Assembly (NCBI GenBank): GCA_964575335.1
Contig: CAZNPU010000027.1
Span: 1 to 52,947, forward strand
Source of the DNA: CAZNPU01 sp964575335
Lineage (GTDB): Bacteria > Planctomycetota > Phycisphaerae > Phycisphaerales > SM1A02
DNA length: 52,947 bases
Reading direction: 5' to 3'
This document shows positions 35,122 to 43,958 of this stretch, one piece after another (position 1 is the first letter of the stretch; every line of letters starts with the position of its first letter). The position numbers and the translations under genes were made by a program. Under the pieces are notes generated by a model, which was not told the origin of the DNA, did not search any database, and worked only from the letters and a program-made list of their open reading frames with translations.

Positions 35122-36510
35122 ATGGGGCGACCCGATCCGCAAATCAGGGACGCGATGCTTGCGCACCTGAGGCAGAACTATCCCAGTATGTGCAGGCACT
35201 GGTTCGACGACATCGAACCCCTGGACATGTCTGGAGGCACGCTCAAGCTGCTTGTGCGCGAGCTGGTTCAGCTGCGCTACCTGCAGCGGTGCTGCGTGGC
35301 GCAGTTCACCGAGGCTGCGCAGGTCGCTACCGGAAGACTGCTGGCGGTGCGGTTTGTGGGCGAAGAGGATCTCAACAGCCCGGACCATGACGAGCGCGGC
35401 GCAACGCCCGCAACCGGAAAAAGCGCTCGTGAATTCGGCCCGCTTGCGGCTGACGATGACATGATCCTCAGCCCGGACTACTCCTTCGCCAACTTTGTGA
35501 TCGGTCCGGGCAATCGTCTGGCCCATGCCGCAGCGATCGCCGTTGCGCAAAAGCCGGGCAAGGCGTACAACCCGTATTTCATCCACGGCGGCGTAGGCCT
35601 GGGCAAGACGCACCTCCTGCAGGCGATCTGCCAGGCTTCGATGCGCAGCAACCCGCACATGCGCATCTATTACATTTCCTGCAACGGGTTTATGACGCAG
35701 TTCCTCGACGCGGTGCAGGCGGGTCAGATGGCTGAGTTCCGCCACCGATTCCGCAATGTCGATCTGCTCATCATCGATGACATTCACGATCTCTCCAAGC
35801 GAGACCGCACGCAGGAAGAGTTCTTCCACACCTTCAACAGCCTGTACCAGGCGGGCAAGCAGATTGTGCTCAGTTCCGACGCCTCTCCCGCGGAGATCCC
35901 CGCGCTGGAAGAGCGCCTGGTGAGCCGATTCAACAGCGGCCTGGTTGCGCGAATCGAAAAACCCTGCTACGAAACCCGTGTCGCCATCGTCAAGAGCAAA
36001 GCCAGCCTGCGCAACCTGCCCATGCCTGACGATGTGGCCAGCTACATTGCTGCCCGGATCGATTCCAACATTCGCGAACTGGAAGGCGCGATCACCAAGT
36101 TGCAGAGCCTGGCCATGCTTAACCGCTGCCCGATCGACCTTGAGCTGGCCAAGCAGGCTGTGGGCGAGCCCACCGGCGGCAACGGCGCCCCCGGACCGAC
36201 CATCCAGACCATTCTCGACACCGTCAGCGCGTTTTACGATGTGCGGCTGACCGACCTGCTCTCCAAACGCCGGCACAAATCCATCGCCCGCCCGCGGCAA
36301 ATCGGCATGTGGCTGGCGCGAAAGCACACCCGCTACAGCCTGGAAGAAATCGGCAGCTACTTCGGCGGCCGGGACCACACCACCGTCATGCACGCCATTC
36401 GCACCATCGACGCCCGACGCGGCTCCGATGAATCGCTTGACCGCGAGGTAGCGCGGCTGGAGCAGCAGCTTGTGCCGGAAAGCTCGTCGATGACCACTGA
36501 AGTCAGCTGA
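35122..36510 (+). CDS. dnaA: Chromosomal replication initiator protein DnaA
   Basis: The 462-aa protein is organised as DnaA: domain I (~1-85, with WFDDIEPLDMSGGTLKLLV) and a short linker (~86-115). The AAA+ domain has Walker A GGVGLGKT (156-163), Walker B LLIIDD (215-220) and SRFNSGL. The C-terminal DNA-binding domain contains the DnaA signature GGRDHTTVMHA (415-425). DnaA opens the origin and acts as a transcription regulator. GAGG about 8 nt before the ATG is the likely SD. No dnaN follows; instead a probable oriC does. Domain I is diverged from the E. coli form, which is normal outside Proteobacteria. Confidence 0.95.
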   Translation: MGRPDPQIRDAMLAHLRQNYPSMCRHWFDDIEPLDMSGGTLKLLVRELVQLRYLQRCCVAQFTEAAQVATGRLLAVRFVGEEDLNSPDHDERGATPATGKSAREFGPLAADDDMILSPDYSFANFVIGPGNRLAHAAAIAVAQKPGKAYNPYFIHGGVGLGKTHLLQAICQASMRSNPHMRIYYISCNGFMTQFLDAVQAGQMAEFRHRFRNVDLLIIDDIHDLSKRDRTQEEFFHTFNSLYQAGKQIVLSSDASPAEIPALEERLVSRFNSGLVARIEKPCYETRVAIVKSKASLRNLPMPDDVASYIAARIDSNIRELEGAITKLQSLAMLNRCPIDLELAKQAVGEPTGGNGAPGPTIQTILDTVSAFYDVRLTDLLSKRRHKSIARPRQIGMWLARKHTRYSLEEIGSYFGGRDHTTVMHAIRTIDARRGSDESLDREVARLEQQLVPESSSMTTEVS

Positions 36511-36711
36511 CGCAGACTGCAAAGCCTTCCAATGACAGCAGCAACGCTGCGTGCAATATCTGGCGGAACTGCCGCGGGGAACCACCCTTGCAACTGCACG
36601 TCCATCGGACGATTGCGCGGTTGTTTCTGAGTCAGGCAATAACCCTGTCAAAACGCAAACAAGCTGGCCGTACACCAGAGAATATCTTGCGACAATCGGG
36701 CTACCCGTGTC

Positions 36712-36720
36712 TGTGGATAA
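36712..36720 (-). promoter_or_regulatory. DnaA box
   Basis: Perfect consensus TTATCCACA on the minus strand (TGTGGATAA on +). Confidence 0.85.
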
Positions 36721-36856
36721 CTTTGCAACTACCGTCGGCCTGCGCCGGTCGGATCAGGGCATTGGAGGGCCGGTGAAATCACCCGCAGCCGGAATTTGGT
36801 CCCAGGGAGCAAAGAGGCCGGCGCCAGCCGGGCGTCACCGGAACGCTTTCGGCATG

Positions 36857-36865
36857 TTATCCACA
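36857..36865 (+). promoter_or_regulatory. DnaA box
   Basis: Perfect consensus TTATCCACA on the plus strand, next to the AT-rich stretch. Confidence 0.85.
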
Positions 36866-37058
36866 TCGACCGTTGACCGTAAATTTATGGATTTCAACAA
36901 CTTACACCAATAATCTTCAGTCATACACAGACCGTCAGGGCGTACTACGAAGAGGATGAAGAAGATTCTTTCATGTTGTCATCTCTTGCTGCACGCTTCT
37001 TCAACAGATTCGTTCCTTCAGACGGTACCGCAGCACAACAGAGCAGCAAAATCATCGC

Positions 37059-37067
37059 TGTGGATAA
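37059..37067 (-). promoter_or_regulatory. DnaA box
   Basis: Perfect consensus TTATCCACA on the minus strand (TGTGGATAA on +). Confidence 0.85.
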
Positions 37068-37268
37068 CTTGTGAGAATCCCCGCAAGTCGGACCGGCTTG
37101 CATGGTTCCAACTATCGTCCGGATAACCAGTTATGCATGGACAGATGTGCGATGCGACTGCTCGCCACAAGCCCGCAATACTTTGCGCATCTTTACTCTG
37201 TACGTCATCGCTCCTGCTGCCTGAAGACAATTCCACGCATGGCATGTGGGCAATAGCCTTGAGGAATT

Positions 37269-38750
37269 TCAGATGCCGTTGTGCCCGCTGGTGATTGCTG
37301 CGGCCGTCTCGCGGATCAGCGCCCATGCCTGCTGGACGTGCTGGCGCTGGGTATTTGTCTGGCCTACACACAGTCGCAGGACAAATCGCCCATCCAGCCG
37401 CGTGTGTGTGAGGTAGATCCTGCCCGTGGCGTTGAGCGCATCAAGGAGCTGCTGGTTTGTCTCATCACGACCGCGCAAGCGAAAGCAGACCAGGTTGAGC
37501 GGCGGTTCTGTCACGAGTTCAAATCGCGCATCGTCCCCTACCCATTGGGCAAATTCCTGCGCCAAAGAGACATGCTCGCGCACGTGATGCTGCAGGCCTT
37601 CTATGCCGTAGTGGCGAATGACAAACCAGAGCTTCAGCGCCCGAAAGCGTCGGCCGAGCGGAATCTGCCAGTCGCGATAATCGAACACCGCACCGGATTC
37701 GGTGGCTTTGTTCTTCAGATACTCCGGCAGCACGCTGAGCGTTTTGATCAGGGCCGCCCGGTCTGCGACGAAGAAACAGTCGCAATCAAAGTTGGTGAAC
37801 ATCCATTTGTGCGGGTTAAAGCAGTAGCTGTCAACCAGTTCCAGTCCGCTGTGGATCCACCGGAACTCCGGACACACCGCAGCAGTGCCGCTCATCGCGG
37901 CGTCAACGTGCAGCCAAGCGTGCGGCGCATGCCGACGGACAACCTGGCCGATGGCGTCGACCGGGTCGATGGCGTTTGAAGACGTCGTACCCACCGTAGC
38001 GCATACAAAGCACGGCGTGAATCCGGCGGCAATGTCGCGCGTGATCGCCTGCTCCAGAGCTGCGGGATCCATTGCATATCCGGTGCGGGCCGGCGCATCG
38101 ATCACGCGCAGGTTTTCGCGGCCTAAACCGGCGATCATCATTGCTTTTTCGATTGACGAGTGCGCCTGCGCTGAGGCGTACGCGGTCAACTGCTGCTGCG
38201 TGAGGCCGTGCTGATTGCTGCGGTATGCTGTTGCACGTTCGCGGCCGACCAGCAGCGCGCACAGCGAAGCGCTGGAGGCGGTGTCCTGGATGACGCCCCC
38301 GCCAGCGGTTGATGATTTGAACTGCTCAGGCAGGCCCAGCAGATCAACCACCCAGTCGAGCACATGTGTTTCAAGTTCGGTGCATGCGGGGCTGGTGGTC
38401 CACAGCATGCCGTTGACGCCCAGCGCGGCGGCAAGCAATTCGCCCAGAATCGACGGGCCGGAATTGTTTGCTGGGAAAAAGGCGTAGAAGTTCGGCGATT
38501 GCCAATGCGTGATGCCGGGCATGATGATGCGATCGACATCAGCCATGATCTGAGCAAACGGTTCACCCTGCTGAGGCGGGCTGGGCGGGAGCTGGCGACG
38601 CAGCTCTCCGGGATTAAGTGTGGAAAGAACCGGAAGCGAGTCGACGCGTTCCATGTACGAGGCGATCCATTCGATCAGTTCATGACCATGCTGGCGAAAC
38701 GCTTCTGTGCTCATGTGCGCAGAAGAGCCGCGATCGAACGGAAAGGACAT
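37269..38750 (-). CDS. Group II pyridoxal-dependent (aromatic L-amino-acid type) decarboxylase
   Basis: The 493-aa PLP enzyme has the cofactor-binding lysine in FNPHKWMF. Upstream it has the substrate/PLP segment HWQSPNFYAFFPANNS, the TAGGGVIQDTAS loop and HVDAAMSG with the PLP-binding Asp. The layout and length match aromatic-L-amino-acid / tyrosine / tryptophan decarboxylases, which make amines such as tyramine, dopamine or tryptamine. Which amino acid is used cannot be read from the sequence. AAGGA about 10 nt upstream supports the ATG at 38750. It reads toward the origin region. It is a single gene; no amine transporter is nearby. Confidence 0.9.
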   Translation of the reverse strand: MSFPFDRGSSAHMSTEAFRQHGHELIEWIASYMERVDSLPVLSTLNPGELRRQLPPSPPQQGEPFAQIMADVDRIIMPGITHWQSPNFYAFFPANNSGPSILGELLAAALGVNGMLWTTSPACTELETHVLDWVVDLLGLPEQFKSSTAGGGVIQDTASSASLCALLVGRERATAYRSNQHGLTQQQLTAYASAQAHSSIEKAMMIAGLGRENLRVIDAPARTGYAMDPAALEQAITRDIAAGFTPCFVCATVGTTSSNAIDPVDAIGQVVRRHAPHAWLHVDAAMSGTAAVCPEFRWIHSGLELVDSYCFNPHKWMFTNFDCDCFFVADRAALIKTLSVLPEYLKNKATESGAVFDYRDWQIPLGRRFRALKLWFVIRHYGIEGLQHHVREHVSLAQEFAQWVGDDARFELVTEPPLNLVCFRLRGRDETNQQLLDALNATGRIYLTHTRLDGRFVLRLCVGQTNTQRQHVQQAWALIRETAAAITSGHNGI

Positions 38751-39243
38751 GCAGGGTCATCCTTATAAAGCAACAATGAATGAATAATGCAGACAACAAA
38801 CATGTGTGCGGTCGAGGGAACGCAGCAAGAGCGATGATTGGTTGATTGTAATCGCGGCTGCGCAATCGGTCTTGATTCCTATCAACAGACGCATCCGCAC
38901 GCGCGTACCGTTTCGTTGTTCAGCATCGCAGCAGGGCATGCGGGCAAACCGTGCCGCGTCGTGCCGCTCGTTGCGCGTTCATTCTGTTGCGTTGCTCGTT
39001 GATTTGCCAGTATTCCCAGCGATGGTGCACGAGCCTTGTTCATTCGATGCTGCATCAATCAAAGAGGAACGTTACCCGTGCTGTGTCAGCGTGCGTTTAT
39101 GACGCAATGGACAGATTCATTTTTCGCAACGAAGCCGACGCGCTGCGATATGGCGGGTTTTTCGTTGCCATGCGTGCTTCACACTCACTGATACTGGTAC
39201 TGATCCCGCCCCGACCGTCAACACACTTTTGGAGGATTCTTCC
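38751..39243. other. Gene-free divergent stretch between decarboxylase and lipoprotein genes
   Basis: This 493-bp region must hold the promoters of the two divergent neighbours. I see no credible gene: the short frames lack SDs or family motifs. AATGAATGAA occurs at 38775-38784, just upstream of the decarboxylase; similar TTCATTCATT elements recur upstream of other genes here (45477-45486). Nothing else is identifiable. Confidence 0.35.
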
Positions 39244-39717
39244 ATGCGTTATGTCAATGCCAATATGCTGATCGCCCTCGCCGCCAGCGCGGCGCTGCTC
39301 GGCGGGGTGGGCGGCTGCGAGCGAGAGCGGCGGGTCGAGCCGCTGACTGCATTTGAAAACCCTGTCGAGTTCGGCCTTGTTTCCAGTCATCGGGAGGTGG
39401 TTGTGGGTGAAGTGGTGACCGTCACCACCGAAACCCGAAATTTGTTCGGCCGAGCGGCGGATATTGAATGGAGCGCCAACGGCGGCATCGTGGAAACCGA
39501 GCAGAACGGCCGCGTCGCACGAGTGCGGTTCGAACAGCCGGGAACCTATACCATCATGGCGAGGCTCCGGGCTGAAGATGATTCGATCATCCGCACCGAT
39601 TCGGTGACTGTTAATGTTCGCCCGCTCATGCCTGAAACCCATTTCGATCAGCGCGACAGCACAATTCGGCAGCGGGAGCGGGACGACATGATGGACAACA
39701 TGAATATAAGTCCGTGA
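39244..39717 (+). CDS. Small lipoprotein with PKD-like domain
   Basis: The 157-aa product starts MRYVNANMLIALAASAALLGGVGGC with a hydrophobic signal and lipidation Cys25; the lipobox residues VGG are weak but acceptable. Residues ~45-130 form a single Ig/PKD-like beta domain (VVVGEVVTVTTETRNLFGRAADIEWSANGG..., then PGTYTIMARL). The C-terminal tail is charged. It is probably an envelope lipoprotein of unknown function. GGAGGA lies 7 nt before the ATG, so the upstream in-frame codons are leader. Confidence 0.72.
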   Translation: MRYVNANMLIALAASAALLGGVGGCERERRVEPLTAFENPVEFGLVSSHREVVVGEVVTVTTETRNLFGRAADIEWSANGGIVETEQNGRVARVRFEQPGTYTIMARLRAEDDSIIRTDSVTVNVRPLMPETHFDQRDSTIRQRERDDMMDNMNISP

Positions 39718-40098
39718 GATGGCGTTCGCCTTCACTTTCATGGCGGGCGGCTGTGGGTGACACACCGGCACATCCACGGTCGCCCGCGCCAAGGCGGACG
39801 AGATAATGCGATTGGATGTGATGATGCAATCGCGCTGCACCGCGCACAATGTGCATTACCGGCGCTGCGCAGTTGCTGCATTCACCCAGAGCAGCGCAAT
39901 GCGCACTGACAGATGAGCCTGCTGTCCGGCAGCAAGAATGAAATCAATTAGTGGACAATTCGCATAACCAGCCCTGGCGCCCGCCGATACCGTCTGAGAG
40001 TAAGCCGCCCTCAGCCGCACATGGGCCTGATGTGCGGCATTCGCTTCTGCTTGTTGTTGATCGTTGCCGATGCGCCTGATGGATAGAGGAGCGCCGCC
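39718..40098. other. Intergenic stretch with a hairpin
   Basis: These 381 bp contain no recognisable gene on either strand. A perfect 9-bp stem-loop lies at 40014-40038. The rest shows no clear promoter hexamers. Confidence 0.35.
40014..40038. promoter_or_regulatory. Stem-loop upstream of the first DUF1328 gene
   Basis: GCCGCACAT (40014-40022) pairs perfectly with ATGTGCGGC (40030-40038) around a 7-nt loop. It lies about 60 bp before the DUF1328 start. No T-run follows, so it is more likely a leader structure or operator than a terminator. Confidence 0.45.
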
Positions 40099-40269
40099 AT
40101 GGGACTGCTTGCATGGGCATTTATTTTTCTGGTCGTGGCCCTGGTCGCAGCGCTGTTCGGGTTCACCAAGGCAGCAGCGGGCGCGGCGAGTCTTGCTAAG
40201 GTTCTGTTTGGCATTTTCCTGGTCATCTTCATTGTGCTGCTGATCATGGCGCTTCTGGCGAGTTCCTGA
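40099..40269 (+). CDS. DUF1328 small membrane protein (YtjA-like), copy 1
   Basis: A 56-aa protein with two hydrophobic helices (LLAWAFIFLVVALVAALFGF and KVLFGIFLVIFIVLLIMALLA), joined by a small-residue loop TKAAAGAASLA. This is the DUF1328/YtjA layout, a membrane peptide family of unknown role often linked to stress genes. GAGGAG precedes the ATG. It is shorter than the usual 60-aa cutoff and is paired with a close relative 67 bp downstream. Confidence 0.85.
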   Translation: MGLLAWAFIFLVVALVAALFGFTKAAAGAASLAKVLFGIFLVIFIVLLIMALLASS

Positions 40270-40336
40270 TGCCGCCGCATCGCCTGATGAGTTGCCCGCG
40301 GTGATTTCATGTTCACAGTGTTGAAAGGAGTTCCAT

Positions 40337-40510
40337 ATGCTCGGTTGGGCGCTTGCATTCCTGGTGATTGCGATTATCGCGGCTATTTTCGGATTTGGAG
40401 GAATCGCCTCCGGCGCCGCCACGATCGCGCAGGTATTGTTTTATATCTTCCTGATCCTGTTCATCGTCAGCCTGGTTGCCGGGCTGATGCGGCGATCGCC
40501 CAGCGCGTAG
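40337..40510 (+). CDS. DUF1328 small membrane protein (YtjA-like), copy 2
   Basis: A 57-aa paralog of the preceding gene: MLGWALAFLVIAIIAAIFGFGGIASGAATIAQVLFYIFLILFIV-type helices with the same GFxxxASGAAxIA turn. AAAGGAG 7 nt before the ATG is a strong SD. The tandem arrangement suggests duplication and cotranscription with copy 1. Confidence 0.87.
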   Translation: MLGWALAFLVIAIIAAIFGFGGIASGAATIAQVLFYIFLILFIVSLVAGLMRRSPSA

Positions 40511-40705
40511 CGATGCGCCGACACAATGACCCGCATCATCCGTCAATCAACAACAGCAGCATTGGCAGTATTCAAGCATAGTCTCACGCGTTTTATTCGC
40601 ACGACCGGCTTGCCCTGCAATAATGATGATGATGATGCGGGATCAAACACGTGTGCTGTACTGAATGCCTGTGCGGATGAACCATTTTATTGAAGGAATG
40701 CTTTC

Positions 40706-40894
40706 ATGAAGCAGTTACTGCGAACGTTGATATTCACATGCGGTTTGATTCTTGCAGGAGCCGCCCTGACCGCCTGCGAACAGGAAGGGCCGATGGAACG
40801 CGCTGGCGAACGAACTGATCGTGCAATCGAAGACGCCGGCAAAGCTGTAGAGGATGCTGGCGATACGATTCGCGACGATCTGGATCGGCGTTGA
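40706..40894 (+). CDS. Small entericidin-like lipoprotein
   Basis: The 62-aa protein has a signal peptide with the lipobox LTAC (Cys24). It is followed by a charged helical tail with a repeated pattern: AGERTDRAIEDAGKAVEDAGDTIRDD. This resembles entericidin/YgdI-like small envelope lipoproteins found near stress genes. Spacing and a GAAGGAA-like sequence upstream support translation from 40706. Confidence 0.78.
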   Translation: MKQLLRTLIFTCGLILAGAALTACEQEGPMERAGERTDRAIEDAGKAVEDAGDTIRDDLDRR

Positions 40895-41728
40895 TCGATA
40901 CGCACGCCTGTTGTGCAACAGAAGATCAACAGTCAAGCAGGTCGATGCATAACAAGCCAGGCCAACAGCATGACAGGCCATCGCTTTCCGTGAGCGTCCT
41001 GCATCATCGCCTGCTGGCTTCTGGCTTTTGTTGTTGCTGTGCGCTGCGCGATTGATGTGTCGGCATATTCGCGCCACACATCCTGCGCTTCGCAACAGCG
41101 CGGCGACGGTTGCATTGGATCAATGCCGCGCCAGCCCTCTTGCTCTTTGTTCAGATCAGAAAGCAAAAAAGCGCCTCGCCGAACAGATCCGACGAGACGC
41201 TTCGCAACGGGGATGCCACAGTAGGAGTAGGAGTGAGTGATCAAACGCGCCTTATGACATTGATCGGGACGATGTCGCGTGCAGAGTTGTTTCATGCTGA
41301 CAGCGTCAGTTATCTGAGAGACGCATGTGTTCAACGAATGAAAAACCTATGTGCAAGGGGATTCTTCACTTCACCGCCCCGCTGCCATAGTGCCGCGATC
41401 CATTGCCGTTGCCCGAATCTCCTTTCGCCGCCTCTTTACCTCTTTTTCATTTGCCGCACTGTGGGCGGTTGTTTATCACATCACACATTTGTGCGGAAAA
41501 GCGAATCAGAAGGTAAAGCAATCCTGCGCACAGCACCATTAGTAAACAACAGTAAATCGCAGTCGCACAATGATTGCTTCTCACGTCGGTGAAACATCAC
41601 CAGCATCGTCACCTTGAGCACGTTCCCGCCGCCTACCGCCACCGCTATGCATTACGCGTTTCGCCAGCATCACCCGACGAGTCAGATTGCAGCAGTTATG
41701 AATCCGATGCGCCGATCGACTATCCGGC
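40895..41728. other. Long gene-free stretch between lipoprotein and ku
   Basis: The 834 bp contain no frame with family similarity. An intrinsic terminator-like hairpin on the minus strand lies at 41165-41202, about 530 bp beyond the ku stop codon, so a transcript must cross or start in this stretch. Its 5' side is unexplained (see finding). Confidence 0.4.
41165..41202 (-). terminator. Intrinsic terminator on the minus strand, no obvious gene
   Basis: On the minus strand, AAGCGTCTCGTCGG pairs with CGGCGAGGCGCTT (two G-U pairs, loop of about 7 nt), followed directly by a run of T (A6 at 41165-41170 on +). This is a well-formed terminator. The nearest minus-strand gene (ku) ends ~530 bp upstream. 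Confidence 0.6.
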
Positions 41729-42562
41729 TCATCCAGTTTCGCGTTGGCGACGTTCCCGTTCATCCGCCCGTCGGCGCGATGCCGCTGCAGCTTGGCGCAG
41801 GCTTTCTTCCAATGCGCGCATGACGTCTACGGATTCAGCCCGAGGCAACCCGGGTTGCGGTTCAACCAGAATCTCTTCGCCGCGCACTTTGCGCTCGATG
41901 AGGCTTCGAAGCCGCTCGCGAAAGCTGTCCTGGTATTGCGCCGGTTCGAACAGTGGCGAGGACATTGCATCGACGAGCCGCTCAGCCAGCGACAGCTCCT
42001 CATCGTTCACAATCGCATCAAGCTGCACAGCGTCCAGCATGTCGTCTTCGCGGATCACCTCATCATCAAAATGCATCGTTTCAAGCAGCAGCAGCTCTTC
42101 AAGCGGGCGCAGCGCAACCAGATACTCTTTTTCCCGCATGCTCAGCTTCCCCACGCCGATCTTTCGCCGATTGCGCATCGCCTCAACCAGCAACCGGTAT
42201 GCGCCAGCGTTTCCATCAGGCAGAAGAAAATACGGCCGGGAGAAATACATCGGGTCGATGTCGTCTAAGTTCACAAACTCAGCGATCTCGATTGATCGCG
42301 CCGAGGCCGGCTTGATGCGTTCAATTTCATCGGTGTGCAGCACCACATACTGACCGGGAGCGAATTCGTAGCCGCGCGTGGTCTGGGCGTATTCGTACTC
42401 GCGGCCTGTCTCGGGGCAATAGAGTTTTCGCCGCAGGCGGCACCGGCCGTCCTCGCTGAGCAGATGCAGAACGATGCGATGCTCACGCACCGCACCGGTC
42501 AGACGCACAGGAATGTTGACAAGTCCAAAGGAGATCGAGCCATTCCAGATCGAGCGGACCAT
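41729..42562 (-). CDS. ku: Ku, bacterial non-homologous end-joining protein
   Basis: The 277-aa protein starts MVRSIWNGSISFGLVNIPV, the universal bacterial Ku opening, and has the core HLLSEDGRCRLRRKLYCPETGREYEYAQTTRGYEF. DNA-bridging core elements continue to YLVALRPLEELLLLETMHFDDEV. The C-terminal ~40 residues are Arg/Glu/Ala-rich. Ku homodimers bind DNA ends and recruit ligase D. AAAGGA 10 nt before 42562 supports this start over the in-frame ATG at 42610. No ligD is in the window. Confidence 0.93.
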   Translation of the reverse strand: MVRSIWNGSISFGLVNIPVRLTGAVREHRIVLHLLSEDGRCRLRRKLYCPETGREYEYAQTTRGYEFAPGQYVVLHTDEIERIKPASARSIEIAEFVNLDDIDPMYFSRPYFLLPDGNAGAYRLLVEAMRNRRKIGVGKLSMREKEYLVALRPLEELLLLETMHFDDEVIREDDMLDAVQLDAIVNDEELSLAERLVDAMSSPLFEPAQYQDSFRERLRSLIERKVRGEEILVEPQPGLPRAESVDVMRALEESLRQAAAASRRRADERERRQRETG

Positions 42563-42816
42563 CACAGCATCCTTTCCATGTGCGGTGTTGGCGGGTGTAC
42601 TGCTGGGCATGTTGGCGATCGCTGCGCAACCTTGTCACAACGATGCGCAGGCTGCATACGCACATGAGTTCCACGACAATGGACGAGCGCGGAAGCGAAC
42701 ATAGCGAATGAAAGTGTCGCACATGTTTATGAAAGATTAGACATGCAGGTGATGGCTGCTCTTTACAGGTTTCGATGCAAAATTCTGGAAACAGTTGTGT
42801 CTGCAGCGCCAGCGCC

Positions 42817-43695
42817 TCAACCGTTGATCACTTCGCCGCCGTTAGGATGCAGCACCTGGCCGCTCATGTACGATGCGTCGCTTGAAGCGAGAAAGACGTA
42901 CGACGGCGCGATCTCATACGGCTCGCCGGCCCGCCCAAGCGGAACGTCGGATCCGAACTTCGACACCGCATCAGCGGGATACGAGGCGGGAATCAGCAGC
43001 GTCCACACGGGCCCGGGCGCCACGGCGTTGACGCGAATTCCCCGGCTGGCCAGTGACAGCGACAGCGACCGCGTAAAGCTCACGATCGCGCCTTTTGTTG
43101 CAGAGTAATCCACCAGATGACTGCTGCCTCGATATGCGGTCACCGAGGTGGTGTTGATGATTGCACTGCCTTTTTCCAGATGCGGCAATGCAGCGCGAGT
43201 GAGATAAAACTGACTGAAAATATTGGTGCGAAACGTTCGCTCAAGCTGCTCATCAGTGATGTCGGTGAGATGTTCAGCAAGATGCTGCTCAGCAGCGTTG
43301 TTTACCAGAATGTGCAGGCTGCCGAACTCATCAATTGTGTAATCGACAACTTCCTGACAGAATTCAGCCAGACCGACATCGCCTGCCAGCACGATGCATT
43401 GACGCCCGTATCGCTGTACTGCTTCTTTGGTGCGCAGCGCATCCTCGTGCTCTTCGAGATAGACCACCATCACATCAGCGCCTTCCTTGGCGAATGCAAT
43501 GGCGACGGCTTGTCCGATGCCGCTGTCGCCTCCGGTGATGATGGCCACCTTGTCCTGCAGTTTCCCGCTGCCTCGATAGTTGGGATCATCAACCACAGGC
43601 CGGGGCTGCATCGTGGCTTGCCGCCCCGGCTGGCGCTTCTGTCGTTGCGGCGGACGCGCCGGATTTTTCGCTGTTTTCTTCTTCTTTTTGGCCAT
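42817..43695 (-). CDS. Short-chain dehydrogenase, general-stress (YdaD/YghA) type
   Basis: The 292-aa SDR has a lysine- and proline-rich N-terminus (MAKKKKKTAKNPARPP) and then the NAD(P) motif ITGGDSGIGQAVAIAFAKEGA. VNNAAEQH and YSATKGAIVSF (Tyr-x3-Lys) with an upstream Ser in NTTSVT follow. This form with a GGDSGIG motif and long N-terminus matches the family of Bacillus general stress protein 39 and E. coli YghA; the substrate is unknown. The start could instead be Met29 (43611). No SD is visible at either. Confidence 0.86.
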   Translation of the reverse strand: MAKKKKKTAKNPARPPQRQKRQPGRQATMQPRPVVDDPNYRGSGKLQDKVAIITGGDSGIGQAVAIAFAKEGADVMVVYLEEHEDALRTKEAVQRYGRQCIVLAGDVGLAEFCQEVVDYTIDEFGSLHILVNNAAEQHLAEHLTDITDEQLERTFRTNIFSQFYLTRAALPHLEKGSAIINTTSVTAYRGSSHLVDYSATKGAIVSFTRSLSLSLASRGIRVNAVAPGPVWTLLIPASYPADAVSKFGSDVPLGRAGEPYEIAPSYVFLASSDASYMSGQVLHPNGGEVING

Positions 43696-43842
43696 GAGTG
43701 TGCAAGTGTGCAGCGGGTCAGCGAGAAGGCAGAAAACAGCAAAGGCCGCCGTCGCCTCTGCATGTGAACTGATTGACGGTTCTGTTCTGTCTGTATGCGT
43801 AAGCGATGCTGCTTCGTTTCAGAGACGATGTGGTGCGTGATG

Positions 43843-43897
43843 GAACATTCATTCATGCATGGCGCACAGACAGAGTGAGCGCGATGAATGAATGTTC
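43843..43897. repeat. Perfect 14-bp inverted repeat
   Basis: GAACATTCATTCAT (43843-43856) and ATGAATGAATGTTC (43884-43897) are exact reverse complements flanking a 27-bp centre. It lies between the membrane protein gene (stop 43959) and the SDR gene (start 43695), both on the minus strand. No T-run follows in either direction. It could be an operator or RNA structure. Confidence 0.6.
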
Positions 43898-43958
43898 GTC
43901 ACAGGCAAATCGGGCACGACGGCGGCAGCCGGCGCTCAGCCAGCTGCCGCTCACACAC

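Larger units (their letters stand above)
36511..37268. other. Probable chromosomal origin of replication (oriC)
   Basis: The 758-bp gene-free region directly after dnaA contains three exact DnaA boxes (TTATCCACA): at 36712-36720 (minus), 36857-36865 (plus) and 37059-37067 (minus). Chance alone would give about 0.006 such 9-mers here. An AT-rich stretch at ~36877-36945 next to the middle box is a candidate unwinding element. A weaker box-like TTATCCGGA lies on the minus strand at 37118-37126. Open frames here look non-coding. Confidence 0.82.

Noticed and set aside
40933..41334. 133-codon minus-strand frame
   Set aside because: It runs through the intrinsic terminator hairpin at 41165-41202 and has no family match or SD.
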